The translations under genes were made by a program, and so were the position numbers. From positions 1 to 64,000 of the forward strand of contig BGZK01000762.1 of assembly GCA_005406025.1 (NCBI GenBank): a DNA stretch of 64,000 nt. Direction: 5' to 3'. Below, one piece after another: positions 1-10,720 of this stretch (positions are counted from its first letter, which is position 1; every line of letters begins with the position of its first letter). The DNA is from Eumeta japonica (Eukaryota; Arthropoda; Insecta; Lepidoptera; Psychidae). A model generated the notes under the pieces. It was not told the DNA's origin. It saw only the letters and a program-made list of their open reading frames with translations, and did not search any database.

Positions 1-204
1 TCTTACGTGCTTATACTGAAATTTTCTGGAACCGAACATTTGTAATACTAACATTAAAATTATTATTTCAATGGTCAGTTTTTGAAAATGGAACTCCTTG
101 GAAGTAAATTGCGTTTGAGTTTGTGTGGATTGTCATTTGTTTCTTCATTATTCTTCATTATTTAATTTAACTCTAGAGAATATTCGCAACATGATTTTTT
201 ACGA

Positions 205-1250
205 TTTTCGATGTGGCTGAAGTCAACAAGAAATTTGCCAGAAACTTCAATAGGCATTTATTTGCTGATGAAGGTCCATGTCATAGCTCCGCGTATTCGT
301 AACACGAGTATTTCAAACGTGAGCGTGATCACTTCTTTGACGATTTAGGTGAAGGTCAGCCGGTGTTTGCAGTTACCGAAACTAATGTCGATACTGTACA
401 ACAATTAGTTAAAACTAATAAAAAATGTATTTTAAATTCGTACTGAATTATATATTGCTATGAACCTAGTGCAAAGATTTTGCAGTGTACATCTGAAGGT
501 TCGAAAGCTTTGCACTCGATGAATATCGCATGATTTAACAGATGACCGAAAACGACTGCGTGTAGAGCGGTGTCGGAAAATAATAAAAAAAACATATAAC
601 GGAGGAGAATCATTGGCTGTATGTAACATAGCCATACGCAACGAGAGCTGGGTATAGTGTTGAGAACCTTCAAGAAAAAGCCAATTGGCGGAATGCGTCT
701 TTCCATTTCAAGATTTGCGGACGAAAGTTGAAAAAAAGTCGAAACATTAATAAGAAAGCGGATTCTTCCTATTTTAGTAAATCAGAACATTACACTACTG
801 TTTCTTGAAAACGAAAGGACGGTAGATGAAAAGTGGTATACGAGTACGTCCTCGCAGCAAAGTCGGCGTTCACCATAACATGCCCACGCATCCGCTAAGG
901 TAACGAATGAGTCTTTAACGGCTTCAAATGTAAAATTAATTAAGCACCCGCCACACAATTCTTGCACCTTGTGATTTTATTCCCGAAAATTTAATATAAG
1001 CTTAGAGATATGCTATTTACAAGCCCCGAAGCGGAGGCGAAGGAATTTGAAGACGCCATTAAAGACGCCCCTAAGGAAAACTGGGTCAGCTACTTTATAC
1101 GATTCCGAAGAATGCAAAAATGTGTAAATAGTGAAGCAAGACACATCGGAAAAGATGAATATATCATAAACATAATATGTGGTTTTATCAATGAAAATTC
1201 AGATAAATAGTCATTAAGTCTGGTAATACATAACATCGAAGACTTCCGTA
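205..1250 (+). pseudogene. Decayed mariner transposase (Tc1/mariner remnant A)
   Basis: Fragments of a mariner transposase can be read in order along the plus strand, switching frame and crossing many stops. From about 315 comes the N-terminal helix-turn-helix end (EYFKRERDHFFDD, then AVTETNVDTVQQLVKTNK). From about 500 comes LCTR-ISHDLTDDRKRLRV, matching the usual CTRWIPHDLTDDQK segment. Near 635 is NESWV, corresponding to GDESWV, which would carry the first catalytic Asp but reads Asn here. From 920 come LTASNVKLIKHPP and a degraded SPDLAPCDF block with the third acidic residue. From 1010 comes FTSPEAEAKEFEDAIKDAPKEN up to RMQKCVNSE, the normal C-terminal end. The 66-codon frame at 1010-1210 is therefore only the tail of a dead element. 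I did not find terminal inverted repeats. Confidence 0.8.
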
Positions 1251-1638
1251 AAAGGTCCATTTCGACACATCGGTACGGAGCCCCAATTACGAGCAGTTTC
1301 AATAATAATACAGTCAGGGATGTTTTTCAGAAGGGTAAGCAGAGACTACAGATTTTTACACGAGTTCTCTATTATGTTTCATCGATCAGTCTTTTCATGT
1401 TAGCTCGAGAAAAATATTTTATTCGATATTCGATATTATAAACAAAAATAAAGTTGAAGAATCTGTATTGTTTAGAAAATGTTACGCATTTAATTAGGAT
1501 AAAGACTTAGAATTACTACGAGTATAGAGCCATGTAGACAGATCACGGAAAAATACCCACGTAGACCTAAAAGATTTGGGCATGGTGTGTGGGGACCATG
1601 GAAAGATTTAGTATACCTCGGAATATCCAGCGGAAGTT

Positions 1639-1990
1639 AAAATCTTCTACACTCTCGCCCCTTCTGTACTTCGCTCACACAAGCAATATTGTCCTCTAGT
1701 CTAGTTGAACACATCATCATCATCTAGTTGATTTTAAAACCAATCAAAGAATCGCAGCTATCTTTTTCGATGTTGGCAAGGCCATCGATAAAGTATGGAA
1801 TGAAGGACTAATATATAAACATCACACTTCGTCCCAGATTCTCTCATTCACATTATTCATACGTACATTAGCAATAGGCACATTGTATTAAAAAAAAAAC
1901 ACAAAGTCGACTAGGAGACCGGTTAGAGGAGGAGTACCTCGAGGTTCCACCCTCTACCCCATTCTGTACTCCGCGTACACAAATATAAAT
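1639..1990 (+). pseudogene. Jockey-like LINE reverse transcriptase fragments, rearranged
   Basis: At 1755-1830 the plus strand reads AAIFFDVGKAIDKVWNEGLIYK, the reverse transcriptase block that carries a catalytic Asp (usual form AVFFDVAKAFDRVWHEGLIYK). A degraded SNRHIVLK segment follows near 1868, and at 1931-1985 GVPRGSTLYPILYSAYTN matches the GVPQGSVLSPLLYSLYTND block. A second copy of part of that later block, TLSPLLYFAHTSN, sits upstream at about 1650-1690. The order along the DNA is therefore later block, earlier block, later block. This implies two overlapping insertions or a local rearrangement. Frameshifts and stops rule out function. The clade is assigned from motif wording only. 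Confidence 0.75.
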
Positions 1991-2029
1991 AAACAGTACA
2001 AAAATTTACTTTTTTTAAATAAAAATTTT

Positions 2030-2500
2030 TGAAAGGATCTTTTTTAATTGGAATTCCTTGTCGCAATTGATTGGGAACTCCGCTGATGGTAATCATTCCA
2101 AAATCGAACCATACGTAGCAGAAATTTGAACATAAAAAGTACAGTGATAGAACGCCAGCTGTCAAAATGGTGATGATAGTTTTTTCGGCAAGCGAAACGA
2201 TTCAGAATTCAGCGGCAGGAATAAAGTCGAATAGTTACCGGAGTACTATAAGGAAGTAGCATCTTTATAAACACTTTATCGCAATAAAGCATGTATACAG
2301 ATGTAACGTCTCTTTGCAAAGGCAACGGGTTGAGTAAAGAAACACAAAGGGTTAAAGACGCTCGACATTGAATATGATCTAAACGTAAGAGTTAATTTCG
2401 AACCCAGTAATAATAACAGTACTATAACTGTGCCACTTAACCTGTGCCTTACAAAGTAAAAGGCGATGATACCAACATTACTGTAGTGCATAAAATTAAA
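2030..2500 (-). pseudogene. LINE C-terminal tail (Jockey/R1-like), copy 1
   Basis: Read on the minus strand, this stretch gives in pieces the tail that follows the reverse transcriptase of many insect LINEs. These include a FAKRRYICIHALL segment in the place of RRDVASLCIFYRIYHG, then HHHFDSWRSITV in the place of YHLDVWRSTTVRF, and RFWNDYHQRS in the place of KLWNELPSAVF. It is broken by frameshifts. The same tail recurs at 8300-9000 and 39930-40605, also on the minus strand. It is oriented opposite to the LINE fragment that ends just before it at about 1990, so the two are not one insertion. Confidence 0.65.
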
Positions 2501-2544
2501 ATGAACGCATTATAATTAATATAGAATAGGCTGAAATTGATACC

Positions 2545-2765
2545 AGGGTCTTGATAATGAAGCCGAAAGGTGGCCAGGAAGTCTGTAACGAAACCTCATT
2601 GAGTTTGGGCTCGTTTGACTTGTCTTTAAAAGTACTTTGATCTTAGATTATGTCCAGAATCTAGCCAATGGAGCCGGAAGCTTACCACTGGTACTCTGTA
2701 ACAAAACGAGGTAACCCTATCGAGTTTGGGCTTATTTTATTTATCTTCACCAGTACTCTGGTTCT
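2545..2765. repeat. Diverged tandem duplication, about 110-120 bp unit
   Basis: Two adjacent units share the same ordered words: AATGAAGCCGAAAG / AATGGAGCCGGAAG, CTCTGTAAC(G/A)AAA, GAGTTTGGGCT, then a paired AGTACT(T/C)TG and TTACAT/TTAGATT end. The second unit has a small insertion (CGAGGTAACCC). No coding sense was seen. It may be part of a transposon 3-prime end. Confidence 0.45.
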
Positions 2766-3432
2766 ACATTTTAAAGCTTGTACACTTTTAAAAAACAAGT
2801 AAAAAATTGAAAATAAAATTATTTAGAATGGCAACACACATTTTAACTTTGAAAGAAATTATAAAGTTTCTACGTCTTTGTCGAATATTTTATATTCCAA
2901 AACTTAAAACTACATAAAATTTATTAAATCTTTGTATACTTATCACAATGACAAGTATTCAAACGAAAGCGTGTTGCATCGTCTCTTTCTCTCCTGCTAT
3001 CAAGTGTACACGATCCAGCTTAATAGTTATATCTATTAGGAAAGACCATTCAATACACATACTATTAATCGCCCGGTAGTCGATATTATACCGTAATTCA
3101 TTAAATTCTGACATGAAAACGTGTTTTCGCTTGTTAGGTATATCGACAACCGGTCAAACTTTCTTGTGGTTATAAAGTACCGTTAGATTTCAATTGTTAA
3201 TTACAATGAAACTGATAATGCAATAACAATGGTCGAGGTCACAAGGTGTCTGTATTACGTGTTCGTCGTGCAGCGTTTATTTTTCCCGTGACGTCATCGG
3301 ACTAGTGTAAGCGCGATAACCGTCTACGCATAATTATTGGGAATTAGCATTGTGTAAAATTATAAATTAATGTGGAGTCCGAACCAGGGTCGTGTAACTC
3401 CATATATTTGTAATTCCATTTTTTTGCAGTAA

Positions 3433-4190
3433 TAGTCCAGGATCCGTGGTTCATTTTTGCACTTGATTACTATCAAGCTAATTTTCCTTGAGTAGCGTTA
3501 TTTTGATGAGACGCCCAACAATTTCCCATACGAAACGGTAGCTAATAAAGGTAGCAAGGATAAATTATGTCGATTTGATGATTCTCAAATATTTATTACT
3601 AACTGATTTTTTTTTTGTTAAATCTCAAATTAATTATCTGAAATATTTGTCCTACAAAATCTATGGTTTGATCAAAGAGTCCCCTCCTTCCAACATGTAT
3701 CGATAACGAGGTCATTATAAATGATTACTAACCAGCTGATTTTTTTTACTTGGTTCATATTTATATAATTTAACAGTCATATTGTCCTACAAATTGCGTA
3801 GTACGTTATCCCGGGCCTTTGCTCAGAAGTAGTAGTACAGATCCTTGATATAAAAATAATTACTGTCAAGCTGAATCTTTGTGAATAGCTTCATTTCGAT
3901 GAGACGCCCTACGATTTCCTGTGCTGAAATTCTCGATTGTGGAAGCTAACTTTTTTTTTGTTAAATCTCAAGATAATTATAATTATCTTAAGATTTAAGA
4001 AAAAAAAATCAGTTAGTAACAAATATTTGTGAATCATCAAATCGATATATTTTATCCTTGCTACCTTTGTAAGCTACCACAATCGAGTTTCGTATAAGAA
4101 ATTGTAGGGCGTCTCATCAAAATGAAGCTACTCACGGAAAATTAGCTTGATAGTAATCAACTGCAAAAACGGACCATGGATCCTGGACTA
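3433..4190. mobile_element. Composite foldback element / MITE cluster with TA-flanked ends
   Basis: A left arm (3433 to about 3640) and a right arm (about 3980-4190) are reverse complements over roughly 200 bp at high identity, judged by eye. They share GTCCAGGATCC at the outer tips, TACTATCAAGCTAATTTTCC, GATGAGACGCCC and AAAGGTAGCAAGGATAAA. Each outer tip is flanked by TA. A third, partial copy lies in direct orientation with the left arm at about 3850-3980. It lacks the roughly 75 bp between the GGAAGCT and AACTTTTTT segments. Its end and the start of the right arm form a tight palindrome around AATTATAATTATC near 3980. The family resembles a Tc1/mariner-type nonautonomous element. No protein is encoded. 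Confidence 0.75.
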
Positions 4191-5930
4191 AAAGCCACTA
4201 ATGACATCTGAAATTTAGTCTACGTAAAATTACGAAATTTTTAATGACTTAACAGTATTTATTTAGACTACAATTTCTTATATTAGCAATTTAATAAAAT
4301 GAATAAAGTATGAAACTGGGATTAATTTTATTTTATATGATTACTCTTTTTTTTTATTTCGTTTACTGAAATGTATTGCTAAACTTTAATTTCAATAAAA
4401 ATAAATTTATATCAATCATATACAAACTTAGTCAAATTATAATTATATTATTTATAATTGTGAATTTTTAATGTAGCAATCTATGAGCCAATTGGTGTCA
4501 GTGTCATTGTTCTGTGATCGACTGAATACGTGTATGTGGGCATGGCAATCATTATTGCGTATCGCTTTCGTGTTCCTTTTCTATACCTGATTCGTTCTTA
4601 TTGTTTTGTTTTGTTATTTAATTATTTGTATTGTTATCGTTTTGTTTGTTGTTATTATTGTTTACATGATGTGCTATATACTTGATACAAAAGCGGAATT
4701 CATTTCGTAAAACAAGAAAAATGGCTTAATCTGTGAACATTTTATTATAAACTATTATTCAAAAGGGTCACGTAGCATATTTCTTTATAAAATAAATGAA
4801 AGTTCTTTTCATATTATAATTTTATTCCAAAATATTTACTTAATTTAAATAGGTTAATAGTAAACATTTGTAAACTTTTGGTACTGGCATATATTAACGT
4901 AAATATGCATTACCTTCTTCAACAAACGCCATCTTTTGTGCGGTCCAAAACAATATTTTCTAAAGTTGCGAGTTACGATTCAATAACGCCACTACATTAT
5001 TCTTCTCTATGGTCCGAACGCGTTTAGCTAGGACGTTGATTCAGATGTCAAGATTGTAATGAGTTTGAGAAGAACTGTTAGGACTCAAAGTAAGACAATA
5101 AAAATTTTCACCGAAATAGATGTAAAATCGGTATTAGACCAAAGATTGAAAAAAAAATTATCGTCACACATGAGTCGTAAATATACGTGGCATTATAAAA
5201 AACGCAAATCATAAGAAAGGTCAAAAAGGAATTTAAAAAACCTCTAAAAAATCCAGTGCTGAACAAATGTCAGAGCTATTGTTATGACTTTATCCCGACG
5301 TTTTCATGGAAAATCTACGGCGCCGACGTTGATTATGCCTTACGTTTTTTTTTTTTTAAATTCGAATATTCTTTTTGTTAAAGAGACTCAATAATCGTAC
5401 ATATTTTTTTTTTTAAATGTTGTCAGCGTTTGCCAGCGTGTACACATGTGAAATTAGCACGCGTTGTCTGTATTAATTTCGTGAAAGACGTACGAAATTT
5501 AAAATTTAACGTACGTTATTATGAACATATAATCATTTTAAAATTCTTTGGCGATAATCTCGTCTCTCTGCGACTGTTCGACTACAAACAACAGTTTTTG
5601 ACATTGGCAGTATGCAAGTGAACAATGAATGCTTTATTTTATAATTTAAGGTCAAAGTTGGAAAAAAACTGTTTTACATTTTTTTATTGATAAGAACTAG
5701 GTCGTCAATAACTACTTAAAAAAAAATTGTGAGTGTGTCAGCTCCGACGCACGAATGGAGTTTACTGCTTTAAGATGATATCGTACATATAGATTAGTAT
5801 AATGGTAAATGAAAGCATCTATTATATTATTCAAAGCATAATACACAATTCATTTATTTATGTTAATAGTAAAACAATTAATTCGTCATTTAAGAAAATA
5901 TTGAAAATAATTATGTTATACAATAAAATT
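4191..5930. other. AT-rich stretch without recognisable genes
   Basis: Low-complexity AT-rich DNA with T-runs near 5345 and 5405. A 63-codon frame at 5430-5621 has no recognisable motif and no splice context, and is taken as chance. Nothing else supported. Confidence 0.5.
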
Positions 5931-5931
5931 T

Positions 5932-6270
5932 TTAGTAAGATTGATTTTCTCTATCATTGACGTTATCTTGCGTAATGTTTATCACAGGAACAATAGCGGT
6001 GTCATTAAACACTGAAACAATCGGTTTATGGTAATTAAAATATGATACATGAATGTCGGAGGATACATGTGTGATAAATCGTGAAAACATCGCATCAATA
6101 GTTGTACCATATCTAGTTGTCCCTAGTGTTCTGTCAGAAATTAAATCTAAGTTCAGTTCATCTTTCAGAAATTGTACTAAACGGAAACCATCTTCTTTAT
6201 TAAAATCAATATTAAAATCTCCACCAAAGTATAAGTGGTATTTGTCACATTCTGATTGATTGAAATGTAA
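5932..6270 (-). pseudogene. Endonuclease/exonuclease/phosphatase domain tail from a transposon, possibly Helentron type
   Basis: The minus strand is open from about 6290 to a stop at 5932-5934. It encodes the second half of an EEP (AP-endonuclease-like) nuclease: LYFGGDFNIDFN with the GDFN metal and substrate site, then ELNLDLISDRTLGTTRYGTTID with the conserved T and D, then VSYFNYHKPIVS, where the His takes the place of the catalytic SDH histidine. The frame ends about 30 codons later (DRENQSY stop) with no reverse transcriptase after it. In ordinary LINEs the nuclease precedes a reverse transcriptase. In Helentron/Helitron2 elements a LINE-derived nuclease sits at the C-terminus of the Rep-helicase, and the TTRYGTTID...SYFSYHKPI wording matches my memory of those. 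No helicase was seen upstream (6300-6700), so this is a fragment. The nuclease domain call is strong; the Helentron source is inference. Confidence 0.7.
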
Positions 6271-6734
6271 ACAGTAACCATGACAATTTATTTATTTCAG
6301 TAACCATGATGATAGCGTAACGTCATTTATCTAACACTTGACTTTACTCCCATAAAATTCCATACCCCGGGCCTAAATATGAAATCGATTCTTAAGGAGT
6401 AAACTCCAAAAAACAAAGAAGAAAATCGGTTGACAAACAAACGAGAATGGTAGGTACTTACTAAACTGTTTTGTCTTTACTCAGTTCTATATAGATATCC
6501 AAAAATACAGGCAGCTCCTTTACAAACTTGTAAAGCTCTTAGCATAATCAATTTCATTGATAAACTGTCAACTATAATTGATGCGTATTCAAAAAGCACT
6601 AAGAATTAACGCAAGCCTACAAAACTGCCACAAAAAACCCAAGTAAATACTTAGATGCCCTTTGGAAATATATTATTACAGAATACATTTACGAAGGTTC
6701 CTCTGTTTGCCGAGCAGCGCCATAAACATTCATA

Positions 6735-6870
6735 ATGGATATAAATGACACATTTGCGCTCGTCGAGAACGTCTGAGAGCAGTAAAAAAGTTCGCCCGAG
6801 AGAGCCGCGCCTCGGCCGGCGGCGCGGCGCGCGTCACGCGTCACGGCCGCGACGTGGACTAGCTATAAAG
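6735..6870. other. GC-rich block
   Basis: A short CpG-dense island (core GGCCGGCGGCGCGGCGCGCG) lies about 550 bp downstream, in the minus-strand sense, of the MBD exon. The minus strand has a roughly 50-codon open stretch behind a TTTATAG that could be an acceptor, but the peptide is unrecognisable. I favour noncoding or regulatory DNA. Confidence 0.3.
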
Positions 6871-7422
6871 ATGAATTATTATTGTACTGATGTATGGATA
6901 AATGCAAAGAATAAAGAATTAGAACGATCACAACGCGTTCAATCGAAATCAGTACAAAATCTTACCTTGAACTCGCACTTTATAGGCAGTTAATTATTTT
7001 ATGCTTTACAGATACATGTACTTACTTGCGCACACAATTATTATTATGTTAAGAATTGTGAAATATTTTAATTTGAAAGTTTGAAGTAAAAATTTGGATT
7101 ACATCCTAGGACAAATATTTGTATTTACATAGAATCCACACTAATTATATCTGTACTGTAATCTGTAACTGTAACTGTATGTGTACCCGTTAATAAATAA
7201 AGGAGAACCTCTTTAAATGCACATGCTTATTCACGTCAATCTAAACATACGATACTAGTGCAACCGTCGTACATCATAATACTCAAATGTAACCGGTTTA
7301 TTAAATACCAGTTTGTCGCAATCAGGATTGCCCCTTTTACACACCCCAGAGTATAATTTTGCGTTCGAGTAATGGCGTGCAACTCGAGGACGAGCAGATA
7401 TATACGAGAGTGAGGCTCTGAC

Positions 7423-7546
7423 CTTAGGGTCGAAGCTGAAAGCGGTCTCGGGCCGCAGCGGACAGGGCAGGCCGCACTTGCACGTGCCCGCCGTCTGCAG
7501 GTATTCTCGGAGCTGCGGCAGTGTGTTCAGCGCCGTACCGCTGGGG
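7423..7546 (-). CDS. sba: Internal exon of an MBD5/MBD6-type methyl-CpG-binding-domain protein
   Basis: The 124-bp exon encodes one codon remainder plus 41 residues: PSGTALNTLPQLREYL, then QTAGTCKCGLPCPLRP, then ETAFSFDPK. This is the C-terminal half of the MBD of the MBD5/MBD6 group, with the diagnostic PSG-T-AL, YL, GTCKCGL-CPL and F-FDP motifs. Mammalian MBD5/6 associate with the PR-DUB histone H2A deubiquitinase and act in the nucleus; the fly counterpart is probably six-banded. The acceptor is ACAG at 7547-7550, with a perfect TACTAAT branch site about 20 nt upstream (7567-7573). The intron splits a Ser codon (phase 2). The donor is less sure. AAG|GTCAGA at 7422 fits the end of the homology, but CTC|GTATAT ending the exon at 7406 is also possible and keeps the frame open (KVRASLS). 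GC content is far above the flanks, as expected for a real exon. The N-terminal half of the domain was not found in the window. Family assignment is strong; the gene symbol is inferred. Confidence 0.85.
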
Positions 7547-8299
7547 CTGTCGAAATATTACAAACGATTAGTACAAGAAATTTAAAACAAAACAATTGTT
7601 GTAACTAAGACCTTATATTCATTCTTACTCTAAAAGAGAGATAATATAAACCTTGGGATGGTATAATTCACAAAGTAACTAACTAATAATCGTTATAATT
7701 TTCTCAAAATCCATCAAGCTCAATAATATTGCTACATATAATATTTTGCGAAGTACAGTTATTGATTTCTACGCATATTTGTAACATCAAAGTAAATGTA
7801 GTGGTAACCTGCTGGCAGAACTCTCGAATCGTGGACGAAGATTGATTGTTCGAGCACGAGCATATATAAATGCAAATCGGATATGCGTGAAGGGAGTTAT
7901 ATACTATAAATTATCGCGTTAGTCCTTGGTGAAGATTTATTGCATTCTCATGGGAATTAAAAAACGCATTGTCTCTTCTCGATTTTCTTTCAATTCTTGC
8001 ACATCTTGCATTTGATTTGGGATTTTTATTTAGATTAAACAAATACCCCAATTTTTTTTTAATTTCATGGTAAACAGTATCATAGATGAGGACTATTTGA
8101 TTTTCGTAGCTTTTCTTAAATATTTCTAAAATTATATATTTCAACTTTTATAATTTTTTTAAAAAGGTCAAACGAGCATACAAGTCACCAGAGAGTAGGT
8201 TATCATCACCGCCCATAGTTACCTACGACCTCGGAAGAATTACTAGTACATTACCGGCCCTTTAGGAAAGAACAGATTCTTTTCGTGAATGTCCGCTGG

Positions 8300-9000
8300 T
8301 GATAGTTAATAGAGAATATCGCTGATGATTAATTATTCCAAATTTTTATCGACAGAAAATTTAGCACAAATTGCACCGTAATAGAACGCCAGCCATCAGA
8401 ATTGCAATGATGGTATTTCCAAACAAACGGTACGATGACGTAATTCAGATTCAAAAATAGGATTGAATAGTTTTTCAGAGCAGTTCCCATAGCATATGCG
8501 ATAAAGCATACACGAAAATGCAACATCTTTATGAAAAACCCACGGTTCGAGCTGGCGGATCGCAGTCTCTGATGATTGATTCAAGCTCCTTGACATTGGA
8601 TGTAATCTAGATCCAGCTGTTATTAGTGTTCCAACCTGGAGATGATAACAGCACTCTAAATGTAGTCGAACCTGTGCCTCCTGAAGTATAATGCAATGAT
8701 CCGTCTTGAAGTATTGTCGTACTGTATTGAGCAATCCAAGATTTTTAAAAGCTAGTTTTACTCTGCTCTACAGGCAATCATGAAACAACACTCTTTCGAG
8801 ATATCGGAACGAAGGATGCCGAAACTCGGTGTGACACTAATTGGAGTGCACTCGAAGGGAAGGGAAAGAAGAAAAGGGATTTTTTTACCGGTAAATTAGC
8901 AAAGTTGTGTCTTTCTGGGGTTAAGGTTAAGTTTACCCCATTCCCGGATTTGCTTCAAGCATGTCTCGAGTTCAGACACAAGTTAGTTTTGCAATACTCG
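8300..9000 (-). pseudogene. LINE C-terminal tail (Jockey/R1-like), copy 2
   Basis: The minus strand reads AQVRLHLECCYHLQVGT (usual form AQVRPHMEYCCHLWAG), then HKDVAFSCMLYRICYGNC (usual RRDVAALCVFYRIYHGEC), SEKLFN, and YHHCNSDGWRSITVQF ending near IWNN (usual KLWNELP). These are split between two frames by a small indel. No intact reverse transcriptase precedes it. Sequence similarity to 39930-40605 continues upstream to about 9000, past a shared GTTCAGACACA / TTTCAGACACA word. It is a 5-prime-truncated dead copy, as is usual for LINE insertions. Confidence 0.75.
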
Positions 9001-9252
9001 AACAAATTAAAATTATCATAGAAACTTGTCATACACAGTCATATAACATACATTTTCTTTTCCCGAGCATATATAGAGTCATCATATACTGCATAAATAT
9101 AATATCATCGAATAGTAATATAATAATATGGAAATAAATAAATGCGAGTATTTATTAACGAAACGTAATACCTAATTTTATTTCGAAAATAGTACCTAAT
9201 AAACATCAGTGTTATTGTAATTTCGTTAATTAATACTGTTTACTGTAAAACA

Positions 9253-10060
9253 TTAAAAAAGTAGATATTGGTTTTTATAAAACTTCATTAAATTCATTAT
9301 TAACTTATTTAAAAACAATGTAAGAAGTAAATAATCTCCACATTGTATTCTTTTTTGCTGATATGTTGTTAACGCAAACAAAAATATCACTCGGTATGCG
9401 AACTTATTCAGCCACGTATAGCTTCCAGTAAAAAAAACAGGTTCTGGTAAATACAATCCTGGCCTTTGAAGCGTCTGACCTTGTGATTTATTAACGGCCA
9501 TAGCTGAGGCTATTTTTATTGGAAATTGTTTTGTTATCATTTGGAAAGGCGTGATTGGACCAGACGGCGCGCGCGACATTAATGCGAGATATGAGCGCAG
9601 TTTTATCGGAGTGAATATATTTAGCAGCGATGATGTAGTCGCCATAATGAGTTACCACTAATCCTGTACCATTAATGGATCCATTATTAGCGATTAATAA
9701 TCGCTTTTGTATTTATTCACGCGACTGACTACTTTGCATAAAGAATCTAAACAACTCAGGGGCGTGCAGAGATTCAGAGAGGGTATGCAAAGTTAAAAAA
9801 AAAACTTACCAGTTTCAGCATTGTTTCGGTTATGCAAGGTATAAAGATAATTACGGTAGTGTCGGTGGGCCACCAACCGAAACAATGCTGAAACTAGTAA
9901 GTTTTTTTGCTTTGCATACTCAGACTAAATCTCTGAGCACGGCCCTGTAACAACTCCACCAGCTGTTGTGCATGTTAGTAAAATAGATTGTTTGTAGGCG
10001 GCGTCTTCTCCAATGCCCTTTTTATAACAAGACATTTAAAGTATTTTTTACACAGAAAAC
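9253..10060 (-). pseudogene. Helitron Rep-helicase C-terminal remnant, interrupted by a MITE
   Basis: The minus strand reads, from about 9700, ANNGSINGTGLVVTHYG, SRAPSGPITPFQM, and then QFPIKIASAMAVNKSQGQT followed by GLYLPEPVF. The last two are the Pif1-type helicase region with the INKSQGQT block typical of Helitron proteins. After a T/A-run frameshift near 9430 the next block continues as GKLYVAE-VRIPSDIFVCVN, in the place of GQLYVALSRV, with a stop inside. Upstream, before a MITE inserted at 9757-9947, the frame resumes (NLFY-HAQQLVEL). Frameshifts, stops and the insertion make it nonfunctional. Helitrons transpose by rolling-circle replication. A second helicase remnant with the same NKSQGQ block occurs at 41841-42104. 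Confidence 0.8.
9757..9947. mobile_element. hAT-type MITE, 191 bp, with 8-bp target duplication
   Basis: The outer ends read CAGGGGCGTG at the left and CACGGCCCTG at the right. The arms, about 70 bp each, are near-perfect reverse complements containing TATGCAAAG, an A-run, and TTTCAGCATTGTTTCGGT (9812-9830) against its complement (9877-9893). The unpaired centre is only about 45 bp. The flanks are AAACAACT (9749-9756) and TAACAACT (9948-9955), an 8-bp duplication with one mismatch, as expected for hAT insertion. It interrupts the Helitron helicase remnant and so is younger than it. No protein is encoded. Confidence 0.85.
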
Positions 10061-10409
10061 TTTAATTTAAAACTATTTATTTATTTTTCGTAATTAGAAG
10101 TGAAATTAAATTTTGAAAATTAAATTTAAATTATTGATTTTGATGAAGTATTAAAGAATATATGTCATATCGACAAAAAAACAGTCGTGGAATAATATAA
10201 GTTCTATACTATGTCTACCCGTTCTATAATATGGCATAATATGATGCAGTTGGCGTAAATATATATTTTTTTAATTTTCTAATTTCCCTCAATATTAAAT
10301 CCTCTATTTCAGAATTCGTTTATTTATATTACATATTTGTGACTAGCTCGCCTAACTCTGTATATATACCTGACTACAAATTCTTTCTTTTAATAGATTC
10401 GGCAAAAAA

Positions 10410-10500
10410 AAATGTGCTGTAACAGAGGTACAGATAAACACGAGCAAAAAACCATACGGTTTCCCTTTTTTATCGGACATACGAAACCCTAAAAAAGAAT
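10410..10500 (+). repeat. Tail of the dispersed repeat (GGAACCCTAAAAA family)
   Basis: The stretch CATACGGTTTCCC ... GAAACCCTAAAAAAG resembles the 3-prime end of the repeat seen more fully at 33636-34195 and 62335-63060. The head is not recognisable here. Confidence 0.45.
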
Positions 10501-10539
10501 TGCTTCATTTAAAGTTGAACTTCAGTTAAAATATAAATT

Positions 10540-10720
10540 TTCTAGAGCATGACGGTCGGCGGCGATCAGTCAAAGGTCCATAATGTTAAACGGGGCAGCC
10601 TATTGCCGTGTCTGATCATTCCATTAGCCCCGTTACAGAAGCTCTCGGGCGCTGTTGGTTTTTCCGGAACTCTGCGCCTCAAAGGGATTTTGTGAGCGAC
10701 TCACTTTATGAAGATGGATG
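10540..10720. promoter_or_regulatory. GC-richer noncoding block with homeodomain-like sites
   Basis: A block of higher complexity containing GTCCATAATGTTAAAC and CCATTAGCCCC (TAAT/ATTA cores) and CGGGCGCTGTTGG. No open frame of note. Regulatory role is inferred only from composition. Confidence 0.25.

Noticed and set aside
6735..6870. Possible next exon of the MBD gene downstream of 7423
   Set aside because: The open minus-strand peptide does not resemble the segment that follows the MBD in MBD5/6 proteins, and the acceptor is poor.
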